Positions 1 to 7,315 of a stretch of 17,000 nucleotides of DNA are shown here, piece after piece; positions within the stretch are counted from its first letter, which is position 1; each line of letters begins with the position of its first letter. The stretch is from Algoriphagus sp. (GTDB lineage: Bacteria; Bacteroidota; Bacteroidia; Cytophagales; Cyclobacteriaceae): the NCBI GenBank assembly GCA_023255285.1, contig JALRIY010000014.1, positions 1 to 17,000 of the forward strand, given 5' to 3'. A program made the translations under genes and the position numbers. The notes beneath the pieces were generated by a model that had not been told where the DNA came from, made no database searches, and was given only the letters and a program-made list of their open reading frames with translations.

Positions 1-465
1 AAAACTCAAACTACGCTGAGTAGCGATGACTGGCACTTTGACACCTTTGAATTTGAGGTAAGGAAAATTAACCAACCCTTGTTCGTCTACAGTCACCGAT
101 CCAATCAAGCCCGAGGTAGGATCTGCATCCAACTGCTTCAAAAGGGTTTCTATGGTAGTCGGAGTTACCACCACATCCGATTCCACCACCAACAGCGGAA
201 TACCCGCCTCCAAGGCTTGCTGCTGGGCAAGCTGCAGCACCAACTTGTAGTTGGGTGAAGGGTGATCCGTCAGGTCCTCGATATGGATTAGGGAATATCC
301 GATCTCCTCCCGTTGCTTTTCCAAGCTGGCCTTGGTCTCCTCCGTGCTGAAATCATTGAAAATGACATGCTGCACCTTCACCGAGGAAGCGGCGATCGCT
401 CGTGCAGTATCCAAGGTGGTCTCGATGGCATTTTTGACGGGAGTGATGACAAGTACCTGAGCCAT
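1..465 (-). CDS. Glycosyltransferase family 2 (5' part only; gene runs off the left edge)
   Basis: The first 155 codons of a minus-strand gene are present, starting at the ATG at 465; the 3' end lies outside the window. The N-terminus (MAQVLVITPVKNAIE) is the beta-strand plus nucleotide-binding loop that opens GT-A glycosyltransferases. It is followed by HVIFNDFSTEET, the usual second strand with an acidic residue, and later by VVESDVVV, which fits the DxD-like metal/sugar-nucleotide site of family GT2. There is no signal peptide or membrane segment in the visible part, so it probably acts in the cytosol or at the inner face of the membrane on surface glycans. The family assignment is fairly safe. 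The donor sugar and acceptor cannot be told. The start codon sits 24 bases after a hairpin terminator and I see no promoter between them. Confidence 0.8.
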   Translation of the reverse strand, partial: MAQVLVITPVKNAIETTLDTARAIAASSVKVQHVIFNDFSTEETKASLEKQREEIGYSLIHIEDLTDHPSPNYKLVLQLAQQQALEAGIPLLVVESDVVVTPTTIETLLKQLDADPTSGLIGSVTVDEQGLVNFPYLKFKGVKVPVIATQRSLSF

Positions 466-489
466 AGGTGGTAGTAGGAGGATCAATTT

Positions 490-531
490 AAAAAATGCCT
501 ACCCTGTAGTATTTTTGCTACCGGGTAGGCA
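490..531 (-). terminator. Intrinsic terminator after the aminotransferase gene
   Basis: Arms at 496-509 and 518-531 pair over 14 positions with one mismatch around an 8-base loop. Read on the minus strand the stem is followed directly by six T residues (490-495). The plus strand has no T tract after the stem, so this acts for the minus strand, ending the aminotransferase transcript 13 bases after its stop codon. Confidence 0.85.
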
Positions 532-543
532 AAATAAGGAGGC

Positions 544-1746
544 TTAAGCCAGCTCTCCCAAGGCTTTTTTAATACGCTTCATCGCCTCGATCAAGTCGGC
601 TTCAGAAGCGGCATAGGAAATTCGTACACAATTATCCGCTCCAAAAGCAGATCCTGTTACTAAGGATACATTGGCAATGTCAAGTAAATACATGCAAAGC
701 TCATCCGCATTGTTTACCTGGTGGCCATGTGCTGACTTTCCAAAAAATGCAGTCACATCCGGGAAGAAATAGAAAGCTCCTTCGGGCACATGGGTTTTGA
801 TACCTGGGATATCCGTAAGCAGACCCAACATTAAGTCACGACGCTTCAAGTACTGAACGGCCATTTCTTGAGAAGGTCCTTGATCGCCTGCGATACCCGC
901 CAAAGCCGCACGCTGTGCGATGCCGGTATTCCCAGAAGTAAACTGACCTTGCATCTTCTCTACTGCTTTAGATAGTTCAAGTGGAGCACAGATATAGCCC
1001 ACTCTCCAGCCCGTCATTGCATAGCCTTTGGAAAATCCATTGACCGTGATGGTTCGCTCAAACATTCCTGGTAAGGAAGCAATGCTGAAATTTTTGCCTG
1101 TAAAATTGATCAATTCATAAATCTCATCCGCAATGACTAGCACTTGCTCATGCTTCTTCACCACGTTGGCGATGGCTTCCAATTCTTGTTGGGAGAATAC
1201 AGAGCCCGTCGGGTTGCAAGGAGAAGAATAGATTACCGCCTTAGTCTTGGAAGTAATCGCTGCTTCTAGCTGTGCTGCAGAAGCCTTAAAATTATTTTCA
1301 AGCGTTCCTTCAATCAAAACGGGCACTCCTCCACACAATTTGATGATCTCGGCATAGCTAACCCAGTAGGGGGAAAAAATAACCACCTCGTCGCCCTCGT
1401 TAAGGATGCACATAAAGGTATTGGCAATAGAGTGTTTAGCGCCCACAGAAACCACAATGTGCGCAGCTTTTGCTTCTTGGATGTTATTTTCTTCACGAAG
1501 CTTTTTGGCGATGGCTTCACGCAAATCCTGATATCCAGATACGGGAGGATAGGCAAAATATTTACCTTCATCAATTGCATCTTTAGCTGCTTGTTGGATG
1601 TGTTTCGGGGTTTTGAAATCCGGTTCACCCAAACTTAGTCCAATGATGTCAACTCCTTGGGCTTTTAGTTCTCTGGCTTTTTTTGCCATGGCCAAGGTAG
1701 CCGATTCTTCCATTTGTAGTACGCGATCTGATAGCATTGAATTCAT
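544..1746 (-). CDS. Pyridoxal phosphate-dependent class I aminotransferase (aspartate aminotransferase type)
   Basis: This 400-residue fold-type I aminotransferase transfers an amino group between an amino acid and a 2-oxo acid, most likely aspartate and 2-oxoglutarate, in the cytosol. Counting from the ATG at 1746, the landmarks are LSLGEPDF, the NPTG motif at 178-181, D207 (pyridine nitrogen) and Y210 in IADEIYE, the PLP-binding lysine K240 in NGFSKGYAMTGWR, and the substrate carboxylate arginine R375 in VRISY. The frame stays open to an ATG at 1827, but the extra 27 residues are not family-like and a -7 promoter element lies downstream of that ATG, so 1746 (or the ATG at 1737) is the start. 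Substrate choice within subgroup I-gamma (aspartate, prephenate or others) cannot be fixed from the sequence. Confidence 0.9.
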   Translation of the reverse strand: MNSMLSDRVLQMEESATLAMAKKARELKAQGVDIIGLSLGEPDFKTPKHIQQAAKDAIDEGKYFAYPPVSGYQDLREAIAKKLREENNIQEAKAAHIVVSVGAKHSIANTFMCILNEGDEVVIFSPYWVSYAEIIKLCGGVPVLIEGTLENNFKASAAQLEAAITSKTKAVIYSSPCNPTGSVFSQQELEAIANVVKKHEQVLVIADEIYELINFTGKNFSIASLPGMFERTITVNGFSKGYAMTGWRVGYICAPLELSKAVEKMQGQFTSGNTGIAQRAALAGIAGDQGPSQEMAVQYLKRRDLMLGLLTDIPGIKTHVPEGAFYFFPDVTAFFGKSAHGHQVNNADELCMYLLDIANVSLVTGSAFGADNCVRISYAASEADLIEAMKRIKKALGELA

Positions 1747-1775
1747 GAGAGATGTGTGGTTTGGTAGCAAGACCT

Positions 1776-1783
1776 CAAAAGTA
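1776..1783 (-). promoter_or_regulatory. Bacteroidota -7 element (TACTTTTG) for the aminotransferase gene
   Basis: Reading on the minus strand, TACTTTTG matches TAnnTTTG exactly. A TTG (plus-strand CAA at 1807-1809) lies 23 bases upstream, at the long end of the -33 spacing. Transcription would begin around 1769, just before the ATG at 1746, which supports that start. Confidence 0.5.
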
Positions 1784-1834
1784 GGCAGAAGATTATAAAT
1801 TAGAAACAAACGAAGAGATTTGATCACGAAATGT

Positions 1835-1842
1835 TACTTTTG
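1835..1842 (+). promoter_or_regulatory. Bacteroidota -7 element (TACTTTTG) for the secreted MORN-like gene
   Basis: An exact TAnnTTTG match 37 bases before the ATG at 1880. It would give a leader of about 30 bases. I do not see a TTG at the usual -33 spacing, so the call rests on the -7 element and its placement. Confidence 0.45.
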
Positions 1843-1879
1843 AAAGCACTAGAAAAGCCATTTCCCCGTTTTATCAGAA

Positions 1880-2731
1880 ATGAAACCGCTTACTCTTTTT
1901 CTTTTACTCTTGTGTGGCTTTCCCAAACTAATTCTGGGCCAAGTACTGGTTGCTGACCAAAAAGTAGGTGAAGATAGCGTTGGTATTGTGAGTTCCTCCC
2001 TCCTGCCCACCGTTGCCCCTTTGTTATTATTTGACGAAGAAAAAGTAAAAGAGAAAAAAAAGGAAAGTAAAAAAAACGCTAGAAAAAGTACTTATTTCGG
2101 AATCAAAACACGAAAAGGGAGTACACGTAGAAGTCTAAGGGGTCAAGAATACATCGAATTTTTTCACTTTACAGATGCCAGTTGGACAGGTAATCCTTAC
2201 GTTCGAGATAGGTATTGGTACGACCCAAAAGATCGGACTATTCGAACCCAAGGATATACCAAGGGACTGGGCTATTTGCTCCATGGACCTTACCAGCGTC
2301 TTATCAATCAAATAGTCGTGGAAAGTGGCATGTTTTTTTACGGAACCAAACACCAAACCTGGCTACTTTTCGATGCCAACAATATTCTCCAAGACAAAGC
2401 CCATTTTGAGGAAGGATGGCCCAAAGAATCACGGATCACTTACTATAATTCCACCTCCAAAGCCATTGAAAAACTCATTCCTGTTCAATATGGACTTGAA
2501 GAAGGGAATTTTTTTCACTTCTATCCAAATCAACAAATTGCGGTAACAGGAGAATATCGATTTGGACAAAAAGTAGGACTTTGGACCGAATATTGGAATA
2601 CCAACAATACAAAAACCATTCGCAAGCGAGAAATTCAATACCAAGAAAAACCTTATACCAAAAACTTCCGCCCTTACATCCGAGCAGAGTGGGATAAGGA
2701 AGGCAACCTGATCTACCGAAAAAATCCGTGA
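1880..2731 (+). CDS. Secreted MORN/YwqK-like repeat protein of unknown function
   Basis: This 283-residue protein begins with a hydrophobic signal peptide (about residues 1-20, ending ...LILG before QVLV), so it is probably exported to the periplasm or outer surface. After a short linker comes a strongly basic lysine-rich stretch (about residues 55-70). The rest carries repeats of the type seen in MORN/YwqK proteins: LLHGPY near 133, GTKHQTW near 155, a segment around 208-239 with EGNFFHFYPNQQ and GEYRFGQKVGLWTEYW, and a final REEW-like turn near 268-280. Such beta-hairpin repeats usually serve as binding surfaces; no catalytic residues are evident. It is divergent from the aminotransferase gene and converges on yraN with 17 bases between stops. 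I recognise it as a Cytophagales-type family but not its function. Confidence 0.7.
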   Translation: MKPLTLFLLLLCGFPKLILGQVLVADQKVGEDSVGIVSSSLLPTVAPLLLFDEEKVKEKKKESKKNARKSTYFGIKTRKGSTRRSLRGQEYIEFFHFTDASWTGNPYVRDRYWYDPKDRTIRTQGYTKGLGYLLHGPYQRLINQIVVESGMFFYGTKHQTWLLFDANNILQDKAHFEEGWPKESRITYYNSTSKAIEKLIPVQYGLEEGNFFHFYPNQQIAVTGEYRFGQKVGLWTEYWNTNNTKTIRKREIQYQEKPYTKNFRPYIRAEWDKEGNLIYRKNP

Positions 2732-2748
2732 TATTTACGGTTTAATGT

Positions 2749-3105
2749 TCAGTAAAAAGCGTCTTCAAACTGTTTGAAATGTAGCTTCCCCTGCGGATCT
2801 AAATAGACTCCCACAATATCAAAGCGAATGTCGTGGTGCCAATCCTTACTGTAAATGTACTGGTCAGCTGCCTTGACAATTAGTCTTTTTTTTGAGGCTT
2901 GCACAAACTCCTCTGCATAACCGAAACCTGTTCCAGAACGAAATTTTACTTCAATAAAAATCAACAGGCCCTGATAGGTCATAATTAAATCTATTTCTGC
3001 ATGCTGGTAGCGGTAATTGGTTTCTAACAAGGTATACCCCTTGCTTTCAAGCCATTTGGCAGCCTCCTCTTCGGCGAGTCTTCCTGATTCATTGTGTGCT
3101 GCCAT
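2749..3105 (-). CDS. yraN: YraN family (UPF0102) putative endonuclease-fold protein
   Basis: The protein has 118 residues, the normal length for the YraN/UPF0102 family, whose fold is that of the restriction-endonuclease/Holliday-junction-resolvase superfamily. The nuclease signature is intact: E37 and D39 in AEIDLI, then E52 and K54 in FIEVKFR, with the early helix GRLAEEEAAKWLESKGY that is typical. The usual glycine before EIDLI is alanine here. The fold predicts metal-dependent nucleic acid binding or cleavage in the cytosol, but the cellular role in this family is not established. The ATG at 3105 has the family N-terminus directly after it. It lies divergent to lipB. Confidence 0.9.
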   Translation of the reverse strand: MAAHNESGRLAEEEAAKWLESKGYTLLETNYRYQHAEIDLIMTYQGLLIFIEVKFRSGTGFGYAEEFVQASKKRLIVKAADQYIYSKDWHHDIRFDIVGVYLDPQGKLHFKQFEDAFY

Positions 3106-3118
3106 GGGAAATATTGGT

Positions 3119-3126
3119 TAATTTTG
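3119..3126 (+). promoter_or_regulatory. Candidate -7 element (TAATTTTG) for the lipB run
   Basis: An exact TAnnTTTG match in the 74-base gap between yraN and lipB, 54 bases before the lipB ATG. The nearest upstream TTG (3092-3094) is 24 bases away, slightly too far for a good -33 element, so this is tentative. Confidence 0.4.
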
Positions 3127-3179
3127 AAAAGTGTAATGGCCAACCCAAGTGGGTCTAAAAAAATGCGGATATAAGGACG

Positions 3180-3902
3180 ATGAATCAAAGTACAAAAAAA
3201 ACAGTAGAATTTCGAGATTTAGGGAATATGGATTATCAGGAAGCCTGGACCTATCAAGAAAAACTGTTTGAAGCCATTGTTGCCCAAAAAATTCAAAATC
3301 GGAACCTACCTGAAGACCAACAAGTAATCACGCCCAGCTACCTGCTTTTTGTAGAACATCCACATGTCTATACCCTAGGAAAAAGTGGCAAGCCGGAGCA
3401 CCTCTTGCTGGATGACAAAGGCCTACTCAGTCATCAAGCTACCTACTACAAAATCAATCGCGGAGGAGACATCACCTACCACGGCCCTGGTCAATTGGTG
3501 GGCTATCCGATCTTGGACTTGGACCACTTCTTTACCGACATACACCGCTACTTAAGGTACTTGGAAGAAGCCATTATCCTCACACTCGCAGAATATGGGG
3601 TCCCCGCCGGGAGAATCGATGGGCTTACAGGCGTTTGGCTCGACCACGACACCCTCAAGAACCCTAGAAAAATCTGTGCCTTGGGCGTAAAATCCAGCCG
3701 CTGGGTGACCATGCATGGATTTGCCTTCAACTTGAATGTAGACTTGTCCTACTTCGGACACATCGTCCCTTGTGGAATTGACGACAAAGCAGTCACCTCT
3801 CTACACTTGGAGTTGGGTCGTCAGGTGGAGGTACAGGAGGTGAAAGGAAAGGTGAAAAAACACCTTGCTGCTCTTTTTGAAATGAATTTGATTGAAGCCT
3901 AA
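3180..3902 (+). CDS. lipB: Octanoyl-[acyl-carrier-protein]:protein octanoyltransferase LipB
   Basis: LipB moves octanoyl groups from acyl carrier protein to the lipoyl domains of 2-oxoacid dehydrogenases and the glycine cleavage H protein, the first step of lipoate assembly in the cytosol. The 240-residue protein has the family landmarks in order: FVEHPHVYTLGKSG (about 57-70), RGGDITYHGPGQLVGYPI (94-111), GVKSSRWVTMHGFAFN with the catalytic lysine K171, and HIVPCGI with the acyl-carrying cysteine C198. The ATG at 3180 is preceded by AAGGA but with only two bases between, and an upstream ATG runs into a stop after three codons, so 3180 is the start. Its stop overlaps the next start (TAATG), which suggests translational coupling. 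No lipA is visible in this window. Confidence 0.96.
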   Translation: MNQSTKKTVEFRDLGNMDYQEAWTYQEKLFEAIVAQKIQNRNLPEDQQVITPSYLLFVEHPHVYTLGKSGKPEHLLLDDKGLLSHQATYYKINRGGDITYHGPGQLVGYPILDLDHFFTDIHRYLRYLEEAIILTLAEYGVPAGRIDGLTGVWLDHDTLKNPRKICALGVKSSRWVTMHGFAFNLNVDLSYFGHIVPCGIDDKAVTSLHLELGRQVEVQEVKGKVKKHLAALFEMNLIEA

Positions 3903-4303
3903 TGAAAAAAGACATTGATTTTGCTCCCGTTACAGGCGTAAAGATTGCGATTGCCAAAGAGGAAAAGGAAACCGGAACAGAATGGGCCGTCTACTTGATC
4001 AACTACAACTTAATCGAACTACACACCGTCATGATCACCTCCCAAGGCTATGGGCATTTGGAGGGGGAGTTACGAAAAACATCCACCCTTCGCCACCTGA
4101 TCAAGGAACTTGGTGCGGATTCTGTTGCTCGAATCGAACCTATCGATCCAGCTGTATTTTCACTTACCAATGAGTTTTGGGTGAGCTACTACATTCTGGA
4201 CCAGATTTTTGATAAAAAGTTTATCTTTACTCCAGGCAGTTTTGATCCTGCCCACCTTCGCCACATCCCAGAATTGGGATTGGAAGGTATTCTTAATCCC
4301 TAA
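3902..4303 (+). CDS. Conserved protein of unknown function, coupled to lipB
   Basis: The protein has 133 residues, with no signal peptide or membrane segment, so it is probably cytosolic. The start ATG shares its first base with the lipB stop codon, and the next gene begins 10 bases after its end, so it is made as part of the lipB run. Visible features are a beta-rich N-terminal half (GVKIAIAKEE, EWAVYLINYNL, HTVMITSQGYG), a basic STLRHLIKELG helix around 80-90, and an aromatic C-terminal half (NEFWVSYYILDQIFDKKFIF). I recall similar proteins in many Bacteroidota with the TSxGYG...KTSTLRH and NEFWVSYY patterns. As I remember, some carry a phenylalanyl-tRNA synthetase label, which does not fit: it is far too short and lacks class II synthetase motifs. 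I do not assign a function. Confidence 0.8.
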   Translation: MKKDIDFAPVTGVKIAIAKEEKETGTEWAVYLINYNLIELHTVMITSQGYGHLEGELRKTSTLRHLIKELGADSVARIEPIDPAVFSLTNEFWVSYYILDQIFDKKFIFTPGSFDPAHLRHIPELGLEGILNP

Positions 4304-4313
4304 TTTTTAGATC

Positions 4314-5039
4314 ATGACCCCATTTTTTGAACAGCTGAGCAACATCCTATTTTTAGACATTGAAACTGCATCCAACACGGAGTCTTTTGACGAGCTCGAC
4401 TCGAGATTACAAGCTGAATGGATCCGAAAAGAGAGGCTCATCCGTAGGGAAAGCCTTTTGGAACCAGGAGAACTTTTCTTTGAACGGGCGGGGATTCATG
4501 CAGAATTTGGCAAGATCATCTGTGTAGGAGTGGGATTTTTCCAAGCCAAAAAGAAGGAAAGAAACTATTCCTTTCGATCGAAGGTTTTCGCAAAGGAAGA
4601 TGAAAAAGAAACTCTTTTGGAGTTAAAAGCCTTATTGGAGAAGAAAAAGTGGATTCTCTGTGCACACAATGGCAAAGAGTTTGACATTCCATACCTCTGC
4701 CGTCGCATGCTGATCCAAGGAATTCCATTGCCCGAGCCCCTGCAGCTTGCCGGCAAAAAACCCTGGGAAATACGACACCTAGACACGATGGAACTTTGGC
4801 GATTTGGAGATTACAAACATTATACCCGATTAGAACTTCTCGCGGCAGCATTTGGGATTAACAGTTCAAAAAAAGGAATAGACGGAAGTGAGGTGAATAC
4901 CACCTATTACCACGAAAAAAACCTAGAAAAAATAACACAGTACTGCCTTCGTGATGTAGAAGTAACGGCAAGGATTTACCTTGCCATGCACCCACCTTCC
5001 GATGCCAGCGACCTTGAAATCGACTACCCTGATTCGTAA
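4314..5039 (+). CDS. DnaQ/PolB-like 3'-5' exonuclease (DEDDy type), stand-alone
   Basis: This 241-residue protein has all three exonuclease motifs of the DEDD superfamily: ExoI at FLDIET (D15, E17), ExoII at CAHNGKEFDIPYL (N119, D124) and ExoIII at YCLRDVEV (Y210 and D214, spacing YxxxD). The tyrosine makes it the DEDDy type, as in the proofreading domain of family B DNA polymerases, but there is no polymerase domain. It would remove nucleotides from 3' ends using two metal ions, in the cytosol; DNA or RNA as substrate cannot be told. A charged stretch of about 80 residues (20-100) lies between ExoI and ExoII. It starts 10 bases after the preceding gene and is probably co-transcribed with lipB. 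Confidence 0.88.
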   Translation: MTPFFEQLSNILFLDIETASNTESFDELDSRLQAEWIRKERLIRRESLLEPGELFFERAGIHAEFGKIICVGVGFFQAKKKERNYSFRSKVFAKEDEKETLLELKALLEKKKWILCAHNGKEFDIPYLCRRMLIQGIPLPEPLQLAGKKPWEIRHLDTMELWRFGDYKHYTRLELLAAAFGINSSKKGIDGSEVNTTYYHEKNLEKITQYCLRDVEVTARIYLAMHPPSDASDLEIDYPDS

Positions 5040-5107
5040 CAAAAAGAACATATCAGCAAGTTTACAGGACAATCAAAACTTCATACCTTAGAATAAAAAA
5101 AGCCCTC

Positions 5108-7315
5108 ATGGGAAGAAAATCCGATCGAAAAAAATCCAATAAAAACCATTCAAGCTCCAAAGGCAACAATGATTCTACTTCCTTAGCACGAAGACTACTT
5201 CAATTCCTAGATGCAAATTTTGGCAAAGAATTTAATGCCAAACAACTCATCAAGCATTTAGAAATCCGTGATTCCCTGAACAAAGGTGGGGTGGAGCCTG
5301 TACTTTTTCAGCTAGTCGCAGAAGGGAAAATCTCCCGAAGCCCGCGTAATTACTTTTCCTCCACTCGTGATCCAGAATTTATCTTAGGAACTGTTGATTT
5401 TGTCAACCCCCGTTTTGCTTTCATCATTCCCGACCAACCTGATGCAGTTGAAGGTGACATCCTAGTGAAGGAAGCCGACCTAAAGCAGGCATTGGATGGA
5501 GACAAAGTACGTGTGATGGTCTTTCCTGTCAAAGGAAAGACAGGAAGAACTGAAGGTCGCGTATTGGAAATTTTAGAACGCAGCCGGGATGAATTTGTTG
5601 GGCGTGTGGAAATTTCTCCTCGCTTTGCCTTTGTCGTTCCCGACTTCAAAAAAATGCACAAGGATATCTTTGTACACCGCGGAGAACTGATGGGTGCTGA
5701 ACACAATGAAAAGGTGATTGTCAAATTGACCGAATGGAGGGAAGACGATAAGAACCCAACCGGAAAAGTAATCCGAGTGCTTGGAAAGGCGGGACTACAT
5801 GAGGTAGAAATTCACTCCATCATGGCAGAATTTGGCCTTCCTTTCGAATACGAGAAGGAAGCCAATGCTGAAGCCAATGCTATCCCCGAACAAATCTCTT
5901 CCAAAGAAATTAAGGCTCGAAAAGATTTTAGAGAGGTACTGACTTTTACCATAGACCCTGCGGATGCAAAAGATTTTGACGACGCGATTTCCTACCGAAA
6001 ACTAGAAAATGGCAACCACGAAATAGGCGTTCATATCGCCGATGTGACGCATTACGTCAAACCAAAAACTGCCTTAGAAAAAGAAGCCTACAATCGGGCA
6101 ACTTCAGTATACCTAGTCGATCGCACCATTCCCATGCTTCCGGAGCGCCTCAGCAATGGCCTCTGTTCACTCCGCCCAAAGGAAGATAAACTCACCTTTG
6201 CTTGCGTATTTGAGGTAGACCCTCAAGCCAAAGTGGTGAGCCATTGGATTGGCCGAACCATCATCCATTCCGATCGACGATTTGCCTACGAAGAAGCACA
6301 AGAATGTATCGATGCCCAGTCAGGAGATCACTTTCAGGAATTAACCTTACTCAACAACTTAGCCAAGAAAATTCGAAAACAACGATTTGAACAAGGAGCT
6401 GTCAACTTTGAAACGGTAGAGGTCAAATTCAAATTGGATGAAAAAGGCACGCCACTCGGCTTGTTTGTAAAGGAGCGAAAAGACATTCACAAGCTCATTG
6501 AAGAGTTTATGCTACTGGCCAATAAGTACGTGGCCGAATTCATTTTCCGTAAAAATCAGGGTATGGATACCTTTGTGTACCGAACGCACGATAGCCCAGA
6601 TTTAGATCGATTGGAAACCTTCTCTGGCTTCGCAAAACGCTTCGGCCATGCGATGGACACCACCCAGCCCCAGAAAATCTCTGCTGCACTCAATAAACTA
6701 ATGGAGGAGATTCAGGGCAAGCCCGAGCAAAATGTCTTAGAGCAGCTGGCAATTCGGAGCATGGCTAAAGCAAAATACACCACTGAACCCAAGGGGCATT
6801 TTGGACTTGCCTTTGCACATTATACGCACTTCACCTCCCCCATCCGAAGATATCCAGACATGATGGTCCATCGCTTGCTCGAGCACTACCTTGAAGGAGG
6901 AAAATCTCCAGACGCAGGTTCATGGGAACAAAAATGTCAGCATTCTTCTGAACGGGAAAAGCGAGCAGCAGATGCTGAACGTGCCTCCATCAAGTACAAG
7001 CAAGTAGAATACATGTCTCTCGCTGAGGTTAGAGATTACGATGGCATCGTGAGCGGGGTGACCGAGTGGGGGGTATTTGTAGAAATCACAGAAACCAAGT
7101 GTGAAGGGATGATTCGGGTCCAGGACATGGACGACGATTACTACGATTTTGACGAGCGCAACATGCGCTTGATTGGATCGAAAACAAAAAAAATGATCAC
7201 TTTAGGAGACAAAGTACTGGTTCGGGTAGTTAATACGGATATCGACCGTAGAACCATCGATTTGGAATTTGCAGACCATGACAGAAAAAAATCTCGTCCA
7301 CGAGCTTTTAACTAA
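5108..7315 (+). CDS. rnr: Ribonuclease R (RNase II family 3'-5' exoribonuclease)
   Basis: RNase R degrades RNA processively from the 3' end, including structured RNA, in mRNA decay and ribosomal RNA quality control. The 735-residue protein shows the full order: a basic lysine/serine-rich tail (1-22), a winged-helix-like segment (about 23-80), two cold-shock-type OB domains (about 90-150 and 165-225), the RNB catalytic domain (about 275-600) and an S1 domain (641-722). The catalytic aspartates are in TIDPADAKDFDDAIS (D283, D289, D291, D292), and HFTSPIRRYPD at 574-584 is the conserved RNB signature. It is shorter than the E. coli enzyme mainly at the C-terminus, which ends soon after the S1 domain in a small basic tail. 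The next gene starts inside its last codons, so they are co-transcribed. No exact -7 element was found in the 68-base upstream gap. Confidence 0.96.
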   Translation: MGRKSDRKKSNKNHSSSKGNNDSTSLARRLLQFLDANFGKEFNAKQLIKHLEIRDSLNKGGVEPVLFQLVAEGKISRSPRNYFSSTRDPEFILGTVDFVNPRFAFIIPDQPDAVEGDILVKEADLKQALDGDKVRVMVFPVKGKTGRTEGRVLEILERSRDEFVGRVEISPRFAFVVPDFKKMHKDIFVHRGELMGAEHNEKVIVKLTEWREDDKNPTGKVIRVLGKAGLHEVEIHSIMAEFGLPFEYEKEANAEANAIPEQISSKEIKARKDFREVLTFTIDPADAKDFDDAISYRKLENGNHEIGVHIADVTHYVKPKTALEKEAYNRATSVYLVDRTIPMLPERLSNGLCSLRPKEDKLTFACVFEVDPQAKVVSHWIGRTIIHSDRRFAYEEAQECIDAQSGDHFQELTLLNNLAKKIRKQRFEQGAVNFETVEVKFKLDEKGTPLGLFVKERKDIHKLIEEFMLLANKYVAEFIFRKNQGMDTFVYRTHDSPDLDRLETFSGFAKRFGHAMDTTQPQKISAALNKLMEEIQGKPEQNVLEQLAIRSMAKAKYTTEPKGHFGLAFAHYTHFTSPIRRYPDMMVHRLLEHYLEGGKSPDAGSWEQKCQHSSEREKRAADAERASIKYKQVEYMSLAEVRDYDGIVSGVTEWGVFVEITETKCEGMIRVQDMDDDYYDFDERNMRLIGSKTKKMITLGDKVLVRVVNTDIDRRTIDLEFADHDRKKSRPRAFN

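Noticed and set aside
1747..1827. Longer aminotransferase start at 1827
   Set aside because: The extra 27 residues are not like the family N-terminus and contain the promoter element at 1776-1783; the start at 1746 or 1737 fits the family length.
4516..4851. Minus-strand frame of 111 codons opposite the exonuclease gene
   Set aside because: The plus-strand frame has complete exonuclease motifs; the opposite frame has low-complexity serine/phenylalanine content and no family features.
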